A stretch of DNA of 64,000 nt from Paraburkholderia fungorum (GTDB lineage Bacteria; Pseudomonadota; Gammaproteobacteria; Burkholderiales; Burkholderiaceae), in the NCBI RefSeq assembly GCF_900099835.1, contig NZ_FNKP01000002.1:1984001-2048000 (forward strand), read 5' to 3'. Within the stretch, counting starts at the first letter, position 1. Each line of letters starts with the position of its first letter. Shown piece by piece: positions 24,225-32,839 of the stretch. Under the pieces are notes generated by a model. It did no database searches. It saw nothing but the letters and a program-made list of their open reading frames with translations, and had not been told where the DNA came from. Made by a program: the position numbers and the translations under genes.

Positions 24225-25202
24225 ATGAACGAAATTCGTGCAATCACCACTTTTGTGCGCGCCGCCACGCTCGGCAGTCTGCGGCGTGCCGCGGTCGATC
24301 AGGGCATTTCGCCGCAAGCGGCGAGTCAGGCGGTCATGCAGCTGGAAAAGGAACTGGGCGTGCGGCTTTTTCATCGCACTACACGCAAGCTCAGTCTGAC
24401 GGAGGAAGGCCAGCGGCTATTCGATAGCGTCAAGCCGGCTCTGTCCATTTTCTCGTCGGCGCTCGACGAGGCGCGTCGCTCCAAAGAAGAAATCGGCGGA
24501 CTGTTACGCATCAGCGCACCGCGCGCGCTCGGCATGCCGGTGCTATGGAAGTACTTCGAGCAATTCCAGCAGCTACATCCGAACGTGCAACTCGAAGTGC
24601 AATTCGACGATCACTTCACCGACCTCGTCACCGACCGTGCCGACGTCGGGTTTCGCGGCGGACCGCCGCCGTCGGGCGGCTCGATTGCGCGTCCGCTCGT
24701 GCCGATTCAGTTGATCGTGTGCGCGTCGCCGGAATACATCGAGCGCAATGGTGCGCCGCGAACAATCGACGAACTGGATCAGCACCGCTGCACCGGATAT
24801 CGGCGCACGAATACGGGCAAGCTTGCGCAATGGCAGTTTCAGATGGGCGACGAAATTGTTTATCGCGACGTACCGCCCGTCATCTGCGTGAACGACACGG
24901 AGATGGAGACGCAGGCGGTGCTATCGGGTCTCGGGATCGGACAGTTGGGCAGCTTTAACGCGATGCCCCACATTAGAAGCGGCCGGCTCATTGCACTGCT
25001 GACGCAGCACATCACGCAGTACGGCACGATCTATATCTACTACGGACATCGGACCGAACAGCCGCTGCGCGTGAAGACTTTTATCGACTTCATGATCGAG
25101 CGAGTAGCCGATAACCGTGCGTTCTTTCTCGATCCGGTCGAGCTTCGCGCGGCGAGTGCCGCACGAAGTGGCCGCGCTGTGAATAAGCGCGGCGCCTTAT
25201 GA
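24225..25202 (+). CDS. LysR-type transcriptional regulator
   Basis: Regulator of 325 residues. The winged helix at 1-60 (AITTFVRAATLGSLRRAAVD, SPQAASQAVMQLEKELGVRLF) is followed by the LysR substrate-binding domain (LLRISAPRALGMPVLWKYFEQFQQLHPNVQLEV, then LIVCASPEYIERNGAP). It belongs to the group with the LSLTEEGQRLF linker that commonly controls a divergent oxidoreductase, matching the neighbouring SDR. An 8-bp hairpin overlaps the end of the gene. Confidence 0.9.
   Translation: MNEIRAITTFVRAATLGSLRRAAVDQGISPQAASQAVMQLEKELGVRLFHRTTRKLSLTEEGQRLFDSVKPALSIFSSALDEARRSKEEIGGLLRISAPRALGMPVLWKYFEQFQQLHPNVQLEVQFDDHFTDLVTDRADVGFRGGPPPSGGSIARPLVPIQLIVCASPEYIERNGAPRTIDELDQHRCTGYRRTNTGKLAQWQFQMGDEIVYRDVPPVICVNDTEMETQAVLSGLGIGQLGSFNAMPHIRSGRLIALLTQHITQYGTIYIYYGHRTEQPLRVKTFIDFMIERVADNRAFFLDPVELRAASAARSGRAVNKRGAL
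25171..25193. terminator. Hairpin between convergent LysR and DUF2322 genes
   Basis: GCCGCGCT and AGCGCGGC form a perfect 8-bp stem with a 7-base loop, overlapping the last LysR codons and 14 bp from the end of the convergent DUF2322 gene. It probably ends transcription in both directions. Confidence 0.5.
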
Positions 25203-25206
25203 TGAT

Positions 25207-25539
25207 TTACGCTGCGGCGATCACGTCGATACGCAGCGCTTCACCACCCGCGGCGATTGCCAGCAGGATGTCGACATTAGGATGCGCGCCCGGGCGATTA
25301 CGGGCGTCGGCGGTATGTTCGGCGAACAGCGCGAGACCGTGTTCGGCCGCTTTAGCGTCGAGCGTGCCGAAGGTCTGCTTCAGATAATTGTACACCGTGA
25401 GCGAGCCCTGCTTGCCCGGCTTGTTCTCGATGTTCGCGACAACAGCGCCTTTACCATCGACCAGATCGATACGCTCGATACCGTCGATAGACGGCATCTG
25501 CGCCAGATTCTCCTTGAACACATTGCTGGGTTGAATCAT
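25207..25539 (-). CDS. DUF2322 family protein
   Basis: Small protein of 110 residues matching DUF2322 by its conserved blocks: VIENKPGKQGSL-like NIENKPGKQGSLTVYNYLKQ, then HGLALFAEHTADARNRPGAHPNVD. No signal peptide or membrane helix, so it is cytoplasmic. GAAGGAG lies before the ATG. No function is known for the family, and neither neighbour suggests one. Confidence 0.8.
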   Translation of the reverse strand: MIQPSNVFKENLAQMPSIDGIERIDLVDGKGAVVANIENKPGKQGSLTVYNYLKQTFGTLDAKAAEHGLALFAEHTADARNRPGAHPNVDILLAIAAGGEALRIDVIAAA

Positions 25540-25658
25540 TGAAAATACTCCTTCGGTTCAGAAAATTGCATGCGGGCCGTATCTTAAACGATAGGGTGTG
25601 CTGCGATACCCGAATGCTGCCGCGTTGAACTCCGAAGCTCGAGAACATTTCAATCCGC

Positions 25659-27575
25659 TCACGGCGTCCAGCGATGAACAACAATGCTCGCGCCGTTGTA
25701 GTTGTCTTTCGTAATCACATATTCGCCCGATGCTCTCAGATACGCCCTTAGGCCGTACATCGAATCGACATCGTTACCCACGTCGACCGTCGCGGGATTT
25801 GCGTTCGTCAACGTGGTATCGATCTGGCCGGTTGTGAGATTGAAAGCGTCGATGTTCGGAACCGTGTGCACGTAGCCGACAAACAGATAGTTTCCGGCCG
25901 CTGTAATCGATTTTGGATTCGCGCTAGTGAGGTTGATCACCGGATTCGGCTGGCTGATATTACCCGCACTCCACCCGTGATACACCTCGATCCGCGTTTG
26001 CATGGCCGTCCAGTCCCAGCTTCCAGCAATGCCTTGCGCGAGAATCATCGTGTCGGTCTCGGGAAGATAAATGATCCGCGTCAACGGACGAATACTTTCA
26101 GGAATCGAGATCGTGGTGGCCGGTCCCCACGTCGGTTTGCCTTCGCCGTCGAAACCCGTCAACGGGTAGTGGTAAATGTGATTTGTGCGGTCGAGACCGG
26201 CCCACACGTCGCCTCGACTGTCGATACAAAAGCCGCCCGTAACCTGAAGCGTCGTATTGAAAGCGGTTCCCGGTATCGACGCATCCGGTATCGCAATGTA
26301 GCCATTCGCCGCGTTGAAATGGAAGAAGTAAAAGATGCCGGGGTTCTGCCCGGACGCGACAAGAATGCGATTCCCGCCGACCGTGACGAGTTGGCCGAAA
26401 TGCTCGTCGCGCTGCGTGTCGTTCATGTTCAGGCGCGGGTCGGACGGATAGGTGAACGGGTCGACCGTATTCGCAACAAAAGTGCCGCCCGCCGTGCCGG
26501 TATAAATGTTCGTGCCGCCGTAGAAATAGGCGCCGTCCGTGGACGGGTCGGGAGCGGCAACACCCTCGAAATTGAGGGACTGTAGTGTGTATTGCAGCGT
26601 GCCCGCGCTGTTGTACGCATGAAGATCGGTCGCGCCGTTGCGGCCGAGGTCCCAACTTCCGCCCCAAGGATTGTTGAGCACGTAAAGATTGCCGGAAGAA
26701 TCCTTACCTATTCCTACCACGCGGGTAAAGCGCTTGTCACCCACCTGCCCCTTGATGCCGCTGGTGGTGTCGAGATAGCCGCCCTGAATGCCGAACGTGC
26801 CGACGAGCGCGGGTGCTGCCGCCACGTTGTAGAGCTTGATGTTCATGTCCGGGCCTTCATCGCCGACCATGAGTTGCGTGGACGATGCATCGAAATACAG
26901 CGCAGAAGGTCGCGCCGTAGCCGACATCTGAATGACGTTCAGCGGCGCACCGGTCGCACTGAATTCGTCGACCTCGCCCGCGCTTTGCCGCGCGACCCAG
27001 AGATTACCCGCGCTATCCAGTGCAAGTGCGCCTGGCGCAGTGACGTTGATATCGCGCTGCCAGACGCCGTCGGTAGAGAAGACCCGGACGCGATTACCGT
27101 AGAAGTCGCTCGCGTAAAGAAGTGAGCCGGCGGTGGCCAGGCCGGTAATGACGTCGGCATGCGGAATGCCTGTCCACACACTGACAGGGATCACGAGATC
27201 GCGTGTCTGCGTCGAGCGGTTGTAACGCCCGACCGATCCGCTGCCGAACGACGTGTTGTACTGCAAGGCCGCGAAAATCGACGTGCTATTGCCGGTAATC
27301 GCGCTGCCCTGGAAGTCTGCGTGAGAGCCAATTGACCCGACACTTTTTCCATTCTGATAGATCGCAACGCCGCCCTCGTTTTCGTCCCACAGCGATGCCG
27401 TATATATGACGCCCTCGGGCGCGACCCACATCGAGCGTGCGGTATTGCCGACATGCGTGGCGAGGGTACCGAATGTATTGGCTAGCCAGTCAGTGGTGTA
27501 TTGCGCATAGCTGGCGGGTGCCCATATCGCGATAGCGGCGCACAACAGCGCGGCACGAATTGACTTGCTGATCAT
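25659..27575 (-). CDS. Secreted NHL/beta-propeller-like protein
   Basis: Exported protein of 638 residues. A 24-residue signal peptide ends at ASYA before Gln. The body shows repeated propeller-blade features: ITGLATAGSLLYASDFYGNRVRVFSTDG, ALALDSAGNLWVARQSAGEVDEFSATG, VVGIGKDSSGNLYVLNN and GFCIDSRGDVWAGLDRTNHIY. This is the NHL/SMP-30 style of repeated D-xxGNLYV strands. Such secreted propellers bind ligands or partner proteins, and no catalytic motif is obvious. The start at 27575 follows GGAGAG. It is divergent from a TonB receptor with its own ExbB-ExbD-TonB across a 1-kb AT-rich gap, which may make it a periplasmic or surface partner of that system. Confidence 0.75.
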   Translation of the reverse strand: MISKSIRAALLCAAIAIWAPASYAQYTTDWLANTFGTLATHVGNTARSMWVAPEGVIYTASLWDENEGGVAIYQNGKSVGSIGSHADFQGSAITGNSTSIFAALQYNTSFGSGSVGRYNRSTQTRDLVIPVSVWTGIPHADVITGLATAGSLLYASDFYGNRVRVFSTDGVWQRDINVTAPGALALDSAGNLWVARQSAGEVDEFSATGAPLNVIQMSATARPSALYFDASSTQLMVGDEGPDMNIKLYNVAAAPALVGTFGIQGGYLDTTSGIKGQVGDKRFTRVVGIGKDSSGNLYVLNNPWGGSWDLGRNGATDLHAYNSAGTLQYTLQSLNFEGVAAPDPSTDGAYFYGGTNIYTGTAGGTFVANTVDPFTYPSDPRLNMNDTQRDEHFGQLVTVGGNRILVASGQNPGIFYFFHFNAANGYIAIPDASIPGTAFNTTLQVTGGFCIDSRGDVWAGLDRTNHIYHYPLTGFDGEGKPTWGPATTISIPESIRPLTRIIYLPETDTMILAQGIAGSWDWTAMQTRIEVYHGWSAGNISQPNPVINLTSANPKSITAAGNYLFVGYVHTVPNIDAFNLTTGQIDTTLTNANPATVDVGNDVDSMYGLRAYLRASGEYVITKDNYNGASIVVHRWTP

Positions 27576-28564
27576 GAGTGATGCTCTCCGAACGACTCTT
27601 GTCCAGCAAGGGTACATCGATAGACGTTAAATGTTGGCGATTAAATAAATCATTTAATTTTACAAATAATTCCAAATCATTTTTTAATTCATATCGAATA
27701 TTTTTTACTGACCTTGCAAATTACGGATGACCGCGATGTTCCAGCGTCCAAGAATCTTCAACGTCGATTTGACGCAAGCGGTATCGCGAGGTCGGAATTA
27801 GTTGCCCCAGCACTTTCATATGACCGACTGTGGTAGCAGGAAAAAGACAAAAATCAGTTTTACTTCAGTCCGAACAATTGATGAAATCATTTTTTAAAAA
27901 TTACATAAAATACAATAAAAATCAACCACTAAAATTCGATCAAAAACATCAATTAAATTAAACCTTGAGGCGACATGATTTGCCCAAAAATCAGCATTCG
28001 CAATTGCTCCGGCAACTGTCATGATTATCATGGTTCAGCGAACCGGTAACGATGTCGTTGTTTCTTTCGACACCGCGAGTTCCCGCCTGGCGAAGAAGAA
28101 CGCGACTCACGCAGCCGACCTCGGATCTGCAGGTACATAACTTTCCAACACTCAGTCCGTTCCCAGCGCGATGTTGCGTGATCGCCCGTAGCTTCAATTC
28201 GAACGAAGCCAATCCTCCGGTGGTTGAAAACCCTCCGCGTCCGCTCGTTGCCTCTCCTTTACCGACTCAACCGGCGAGTCACGAACTCTCCTGACACCCC
28301 GCACGAACGAGCCGGCGCAACCCGGCCTTGCACGTACGGGACACGCGAATCTAACCTCCACACCCTCGCCGCGCACGTTCGGCAGTCCGCCATGCAGCTT
28401 GTCATTTTCAATTCTTGATGTAATGATATAACATTACCAATCGAAAATGACAGCGGATCGCCTGATCGACACCACTGATGCAAGCAGTCCACCAACCGAG
28501 CCGAATCCAGACACACCAGCCATACAAAACGCCCGGACCAGTCGTCAACACTCAATCAACAACA
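27576..28564. promoter_or_regulatory. AT-rich divergent control region
   Basis: Nearly 1 kb with no credible gene. About 27640-27720 and 27840-27965 are strikingly AT-rich for this genome. ATGATTATCAT at 28021-28031 matches the core of a Fur box, and a Zur-like palindrome lies at 28420-28437. The small open frames here lack ribosome-binding sites and known motifs. The region probably drives both the propeller gene and the TonB operon. Confidence 0.6.
28420..28437 (+). promoter_or_regulatory. Zur-like palindromic operator
   Basis: GTAATGATATAACATTAC is an 18-bp palindrome with one mismatched pair. Its right half TATAACATTAC matches the Zur half-site TATAACATTTC at 10 of 11 positions. It lies about 130 bp upstream of the TonB-dependent receptor start. 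Zinc control is an inference. Confidence 0.5.
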
Positions 28565-30916
28565 ATGAAAAACCGTACACGCGTCTCTCACGCAGCCTTG
28601 CTGCTGTTCGCCATCGCCGCTCACGCCCACGCCACCACTGGACAGGACGATGGATCATTAGCCGGCGCCGTCACCGACGCAGCCGGCAAGCCGATCAGCA
28701 ACGCCACCATTCGCGTTCAGAACGCCAGCGGCGCGGCCATCGACGAAACGAAAACGGATGCGGCGGGCCGCTACGTCGTCGCGCACGTCACGCCGGGCAC
28801 GTATGCAATCGTCGTCACTGCGCCGGGATTCGCGAGCGGAAACAGCATCGCGACCACGACAGCGGGCGCTGCAAGCGCCGCGAGTTTCAGTCTTGCAAAG
28901 AGCGACGCGCTCGACGTTCAGGTGAATGCAAAGCGTCTCGACCGCGCCCGCAACGACTTGTTGCCGGAGACAGGCAGCAGCGTGTACCGCTTCAGTCAGG
29001 CAGATATCGACGCGCTGCCCGCTGGTCAGAACACGCCGCTGAATCAGGTACTGCTTCAGGCGCCCGGCGTGGCGAGCGACTCGTACGGTCAATTGCATGT
29101 GCGCGGCGATCACGCGGATCTGCAATACCGCATCAACGGTGTGATCATTCCCGAACCGATCAGCGGATTCGGGCAGTCGCTCGACACGCGCATCATCGAT
29201 CAGGTGAACCTGCTGACTGGCGCGCTGCCCGCACAGTACGGCTATCGCACCGCAGGTGTCGTGGACATCCGCACGAAAACGGGCGATATGGGCAACGGCG
29301 GCACAATCGACGTATTCGGCGGTAGTCACCAGACACTCAAGACGAGTGCCGATGTGTTCGGCAGTCAGGGGCCATTCAGCTATTACTTCAGCGGTTCGCT
29401 GGGCGTGAATAACCTCGGCATCGAGAACCCCACTTCCAGCGCGAGCCCGATTCACGATCACACGCGTCAAGGCGATGCATTCGGCTATATGTCGTACATC
29501 ATCAATCCACTCACGCGCGTGAGCCTGATGTTCGGCACGACCAGCAATCAGTTTGAAATTCCGAATACACCGGGTCTGCAACCAGGCTTCACGCTCAACG
29601 GTAACAACACGTTCGATTCGAGCCAGTTAAACGAAACGCAATCGGAGTTGAATAACTTTGCGGTGCTTGCGCTACAAGGCACCAATGGTGGCGCATTGGA
29701 CTATCAGGTCGCCCTCTTCACGCGGTACACGCGCACGCAGTTCAATCCGGATCCAATTGGAGATCTGCTGTTCAACGGTGTTGCGTCGCAGGACTTTCAC
29801 AGCAACTCGGCCAATGGCGTACAAGCCGACACCACCTGGCGATTGAACGACAAACACACGATTCGCGCGGGCATTTTCTTTCAGCAGGAACATGCGGTGT
29901 TCAACGACAGCGTCGACGTGTTCTCCGCTGACGCCGATGGCAATCAGCTCTCGGACCAGCCTTTTACGATTCAGGATTCGAGCAGCAAAACAGGCTACCT
30001 GTATAGCGCTTACGTACAGGACGAATGGAAGATCACCAGCAAGCTCACGCTCAATTACGGGCTTCGCTATGACAAGATGGACGAGTACGTCAGCGCGAGC
30101 CAGTTGAGTCCGCGAATCGGGCTTGTTTATGCACTGACTCCGACCACCACGTTTCATGCAGGCTACGCGCGCTACTTCACACCGCCAGCTTTTGAACTAC
30201 TCTCGGGATCGACAATTAGCCGCTTCGAAGGGACGACCAATCAAAGTCCGTCGAGTCAGAACGATCCGGTTCAACCCGAACGCAGTCATTATTTCGATCT
30301 CGGCGTAACGCAGCGTCTCGGCTCGACCGTGACGGTGGGCCTCGACGCCTACTATAAGAAATCTACTAACCTGCTCGATGAAGGACAGTTTGGCTCTGCA
30401 CTGATCTACACGCCGTTCAACTATCAATATGGCCGCGTGTACGGCGTCGAATTCACCGCAAACTATAAGCAGAACAATGTATCGGCGTATATGAATCTTG
30501 CGTTTAGCCGCGCGCAGGGCAAACAGATCGACTCGGCCCAGTTCAATTTCGACCCCGAAGAACTCGCTTACATCAGCAATCATTGGGTCTATCTGGATCA
30601 CGATCAGCGTATTACCGCATCGTTCGGCGGCGCTTACGATCTTGGCAGAACGACTTTCACATTCGACGGCATTGTCGGCAGCGGCCTGCGCAGCGGCTTT
30701 GCAAATACAGACAACCTCCCGTTCTATACGCAGATCAATCTCGGCGTGATCCATCACTTCATTCAGCCGTTTCTCGGCAAATTCGATGCACGGCTTCTGG
30801 TTATCAATGCCCTCAATCGCGTGTACGAACTGCGTGACGGTTCTGGAATCGGCGTCGGCGCACCGCAATACGGTCCGCATTTTGCCGTCTATGCCGGCCT
30901 GACCAAACATTTCTAA
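28565..30916 (+). CDS. TonB-dependent receptor with carboxypeptidase-regulatory-like domain
   Basis: Outer-membrane receptor of 783 residues. A 23-residue signal peptide ends at AHA. A CarboxypepD_reg-like beta-sandwich (SLAGAVTDAAGKPISNATIRVQ, TKTDAAGRYVVAHVTPGTY) precedes the plug (LNQVLLQAPGVASDS, HVRGDHADLQYRINGV, YGYRTAGVVDI). A long barrel ends in HFAVYAGLTKHF. The N-terminal domain type is shared with Oar-like and SusC-like receptors. ExbB, ExbD and TonB genes follow directly, so the receptor has a private energising complex. A Zur-like palindrome upstream suggests zinc, but organic ligands are also possible. No strong Shine-Dalgarno; ATG 28565 is chosen for the signal peptide. Confidence 0.87.
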   Translation: MKNRTRVSHAALLLFAIAAHAHATTGQDDGSLAGAVTDAAGKPISNATIRVQNASGAAIDETKTDAAGRYVVAHVTPGTYAIVVTAPGFASGNSIATTTAGAASAASFSLAKSDALDVQVNAKRLDRARNDLLPETGSSVYRFSQADIDALPAGQNTPLNQVLLQAPGVASDSYGQLHVRGDHADLQYRINGVIIPEPISGFGQSLDTRIIDQVNLLTGALPAQYGYRTAGVVDIRTKTGDMGNGGTIDVFGGSHQTLKTSADVFGSQGPFSYYFSGSLGVNNLGIENPTSSASPIHDHTRQGDAFGYMSYIINPLTRVSLMFGTTSNQFEIPNTPGLQPGFTLNGNNTFDSSQLNETQSELNNFAVLALQGTNGGALDYQVALFTRYTRTQFNPDPIGDLLFNGVASQDFHSNSANGVQADTTWRLNDKHTIRAGIFFQQEHAVFNDSVDVFSADADGNQLSDQPFTIQDSSSKTGYLYSAYVQDEWKITSKLTLNYGLRYDKMDEYVSASQLSPRIGLVYALTPTTTFHAGYARYFTPPAFELLSGSTISRFEGTTNQSPSSQNDPVQPERSHYFDLGVTQRLGSTVTVGLDAYYKKSTNLLDEGQFGSALIYTPFNYQYGRVYGVEFTANYKQNNVSAYMNLAFSRAQGKQIDSAQFNFDPEELAYISNHWVYLDHDQRITASFGGAYDLGRTTFTFDGIVGSGLRSGFANTDNLPFYTQINLGVIHHFIQPFLGKFDARLLVINALNRVYELRDGSGIGVGAPQYGPHFAVYAGLTKHF

Positions 30917-30935
30917 CCGGTTAAAAACAGGATCG

Positions 30936-31586
30936 ATGATGCAGGAATGGACCAGCATTCTGGCAGCACTGCGAGTAGGCGGATGGGTGATTTATCCGCT
31001 GACAATACTCGCCGTCGTCGCCATCGCGATCGTTCTCGATCGCTCGTACGTGTTCGTGCGTTTGGGGCGTATGCCGTTTTCGCCTGACAAGACACGCATC
31101 TTCTCTCGTGACGGAGCAAGCGCCGATCTGCAAAAGAGCTTGAGCAGTGCACCTGCCCAAAATGCGTTCAGACGGATGAATGCCCCGTGGAACGCTGCCG
31201 TTTCAGCTCCACTCTGGCTACGCGAAGCACAGGCGCAATCAGTAGCGTCGCAGATCGAACGCGATATGAGCAAAGGCTTCTGGGTACTCGAAACTATCGT
31301 GACGGCAGCGCCTTTGCTCGGTTTGCTCGGCACCATCGTGGGCATGATGCATTCGTTCCAGTTGTTCGGCGGCTCGGGGCTCGTCGATCCGGGCGGCGTG
31401 ACCGGTGGCGTTGCACAGTCGCTTGTGGCGACCGCGATTGGCCTCGTCGTCGCACTATTCTCACTGTTCGCTTTCAACTACTTTTCGCGCCGGCTCGAGC
31501 GTCTGATGGATGAACTCGAATCGTTCGCGAATGAGCGGCTTTGTGAAGTTCGTCTTGCCGCCGGTAGCGTGGAGACGCAGCCGTGA
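30936..31586 (+). CDS. exbB: ExbB/TolQ-family proton channel subunit
   Basis: Inner-membrane component (216 residues) of a TonB-energising complex, using the proton gradient. Three membrane helices are visible: ILAALRVGGWVIYPLTILAVVAIAIVL at the N-terminus, then VTAAPLLGLLGTIVGMMHSF and GVAQSLVATAIGLVVALFSLFAFNYF. The last two carry the conserved LLGLLGTVxGM and ALxxTAxGLxVAIP-like stretches that line the channel. It begins 19 bp after the receptor; ATG 30939 is an equally possible start. The stop codon overlaps exbD by 4 bp. Confidence 0.9.
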   Translation: MMQEWTSILAALRVGGWVIYPLTILAVVAIAIVLDRSYVFVRLGRMPFSPDKTRIFSRDGASADLQKSLSSAPAQNAFRRMNAPWNAAVSAPLWLREAQAQSVASQIERDMSKGFWVLETIVTAAPLLGLLGTIVGMMHSFQLFGGSGLVDPGGVTGGVAQSLVATAIGLVVALFSLFAFNYFSRRLERLMDELESFANERLCEVRLAAGSVETQP

Positions 31587-31981
31587 AGTTCAAACGATCC
31601 CGCGCGGCCCGGCGCGGCCGAATCGAGATCATTCCGATGATCGACGTGATGTTCTTCCTGCTCGCAACCTTCATGCTGGCGTCGCTCGCGATGCAGAGGC
31701 TCGATGCGGTCAAAATCACGTTGCCAACGGGGCGCGCGCAGCAGATGGCCGCGCATGATCCGTTGACCGTTTCGGTCGATAGCCACAATGAGGTGTTCGT
31801 CAATCATCTGCATGTGAGTGCGGCGCAAGTTGAGTCAGCGGTAAAGCGGCTGTTGCAGCCGGATGGTGTCGTGGTGATCGCTGCCGATGACGCAGCGGGG
31901 CACGGTGCTGTCGTTCAGGCCATGCTTGCGGCGCGGCGTGCCGGTGCGCAGCGGTTTCTGGTCGCGGTGCATCGTGAGTAG
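31583..31981 (+). CDS. exbD: ExbD/TolR-family protein
   Basis: Small inner-membrane partner of ExbB (132 residues). A short cytoplasmic start (FKRSRAARRGRIEI) leads into one helix with the essential aspartate in IPMIDVMFFLLATFML, the proton-carrying residue in this family. A periplasmic domain follows (DPLTVSVDSHNEVFVN, VVIAADDAAGHGAVVQAM). Translation starts at GTG within a 4-bp overlap with exbB, preceded by GGAGACG. It is part of the receptor-exbB-exbD-tonB operon. Confidence 0.9.
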   Translation: MKFKRSRAARRGRIEIIPMIDVMFFLLATFMLASLAMQRLDAVKITLPTGRAQQMAAHDPLTVSVDSHNEVFVNHLHVSAAQVESAVKRLLQPDGVVVIAADDAAGHGAVVQAMLAARRAGAQRFLVAVHRE

Positions 31982-32690
31982 CCGCGCGTCTTTCTCAACC
32001 CTGCTCGACAATGCACCACAGTTTCGCCTGGCACTCGGGATAAGTGCTGGCTTGCTGGTATGGCTGGCTGTGCTGGTCGACATGGGGCGCTGGATAGCGA
32101 CAACGCAATCCATGCCGGTACATGAGAAGCCGTTGGAGATGCGCATGGTGGAGCTGGAGCCGCCGCCCATGAAGAATGCGGCGCCTGCGGCCAATCACTC
32201 GATGCCCGCGATGCCGCCTAAAACGCGTGTTCCGCAGCAACACCCCCAAACCCTGCGCGAAAAACGGCCTGCTCTGACAACGTCACCAAACCCCGAGCCG
32301 CAACCGCAAAAAAGCCTCACTCCAACAACACCGGACGCAAAACCAGTTAGCAATACGGCTCCGCATACAGAGCCTACTACTCCGGAAAACGCGTCCTCTG
32401 CCCAACCGACCGCATCTCCAGTCAACTCGGCGGCGCATTCAATCGCGCAACCGTTGCCCGCTCTCCCGGATGATCTGCGCGAACAGGCCTATCAAACCGT
32501 TGCAACTGCCCGCTTCATGATCCACACAGACGGCTCCGTCGATGTCGAACTCATCAAGCCGACATCGAGCCCCCGGCTCAATCAGATTCTTCTCGAAGCA
32601 CTTCATCGGTGGCGTTTTTTCCCCGCATTGCAGAACGGCCACCCAATAGAAAGCCAACAGGAGATTCGAGTACATTTCAACGTCGACTGA
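31974..32690 (+). CDS. tonB: TonB-family energy transducer
   Basis: Periplasm-spanning protein of about 238 residues linking the ExbBD complex to the outer-membrane receptor. A membrane helix (ALGISAGLLVWLAVLVDMG) is followed by a long Pro/Gln/Thr-rich spacer (about residues 50-160). The C-terminal domain reads TARFMIHTDGSVDVELIKPTSSPRLNQILLEALHRWRFFPALQ. The GTG at 31974, overlapping the exbD end by 8 bp, is preferred over a start at 31887 that would overlap exbD by 95 bp. The SS(G) and WRFFPA landmarks of TonB are recognisable. Confidence 0.87.
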   Translation: MSSRASFSTLLDNAPQFRLALGISAGLLVWLAVLVDMGRWIATTQSMPVHEKPLEMRMVELEPPPMKNAAPAANHSMPAMPPKTRVPQQHPQTLREKRPALTTSPNPEPQPQKSLTPTTPDAKPVSNTAPHTEPTTPENASSAQPTASPVNSAAHSIAQPLPALPDDLREQAYQTVATARFMIHTDGSVDVELIKPTSSPRLNQILLEALHRWRFFPALQNGHPIESQQEIRVHFNVD

Positions 32691-32773
32691 TACGAGCAAA
32701 GAATCACGCTAGAAACAAGGCCGAAACATACGAACCGACACGCACATCAACGCTCGCCGCGCACACAACGTCT

Positions 32774-32789
32774 TGTTATAATTCTTTCA
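32774..32789. promoter_or_regulatory. Candidate DeoR operator upstream of deoR
   Basis: TGTTATAATTCTTTCA matches the E. coli DeoR operator TGTTAGAATTCTAACA at 13 of 16 positions. It lies 51 bp upstream of the deoR start, consistent with autorepression. Confidence 0.6.
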
Positions 32790-32839
32790 CCAACTCGAAT
32801 AAAACATAACGTTACCCTCCACTGCGCGACAGGATCTCC

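Noticed and set aside
28052..28294. Plus-strand 80-codon open frame before the TonB receptor
   Set aside because: No ribosome-binding site, and low-complexity Pro/Ser/Arg sequence within the control region.
31887..31973. Longer TonB start overlapping exbD by 95 bp
   Set aside because: The extension is basic and lacks a start signal; GTG 31974 with an 8-bp overlap fits the operon better.
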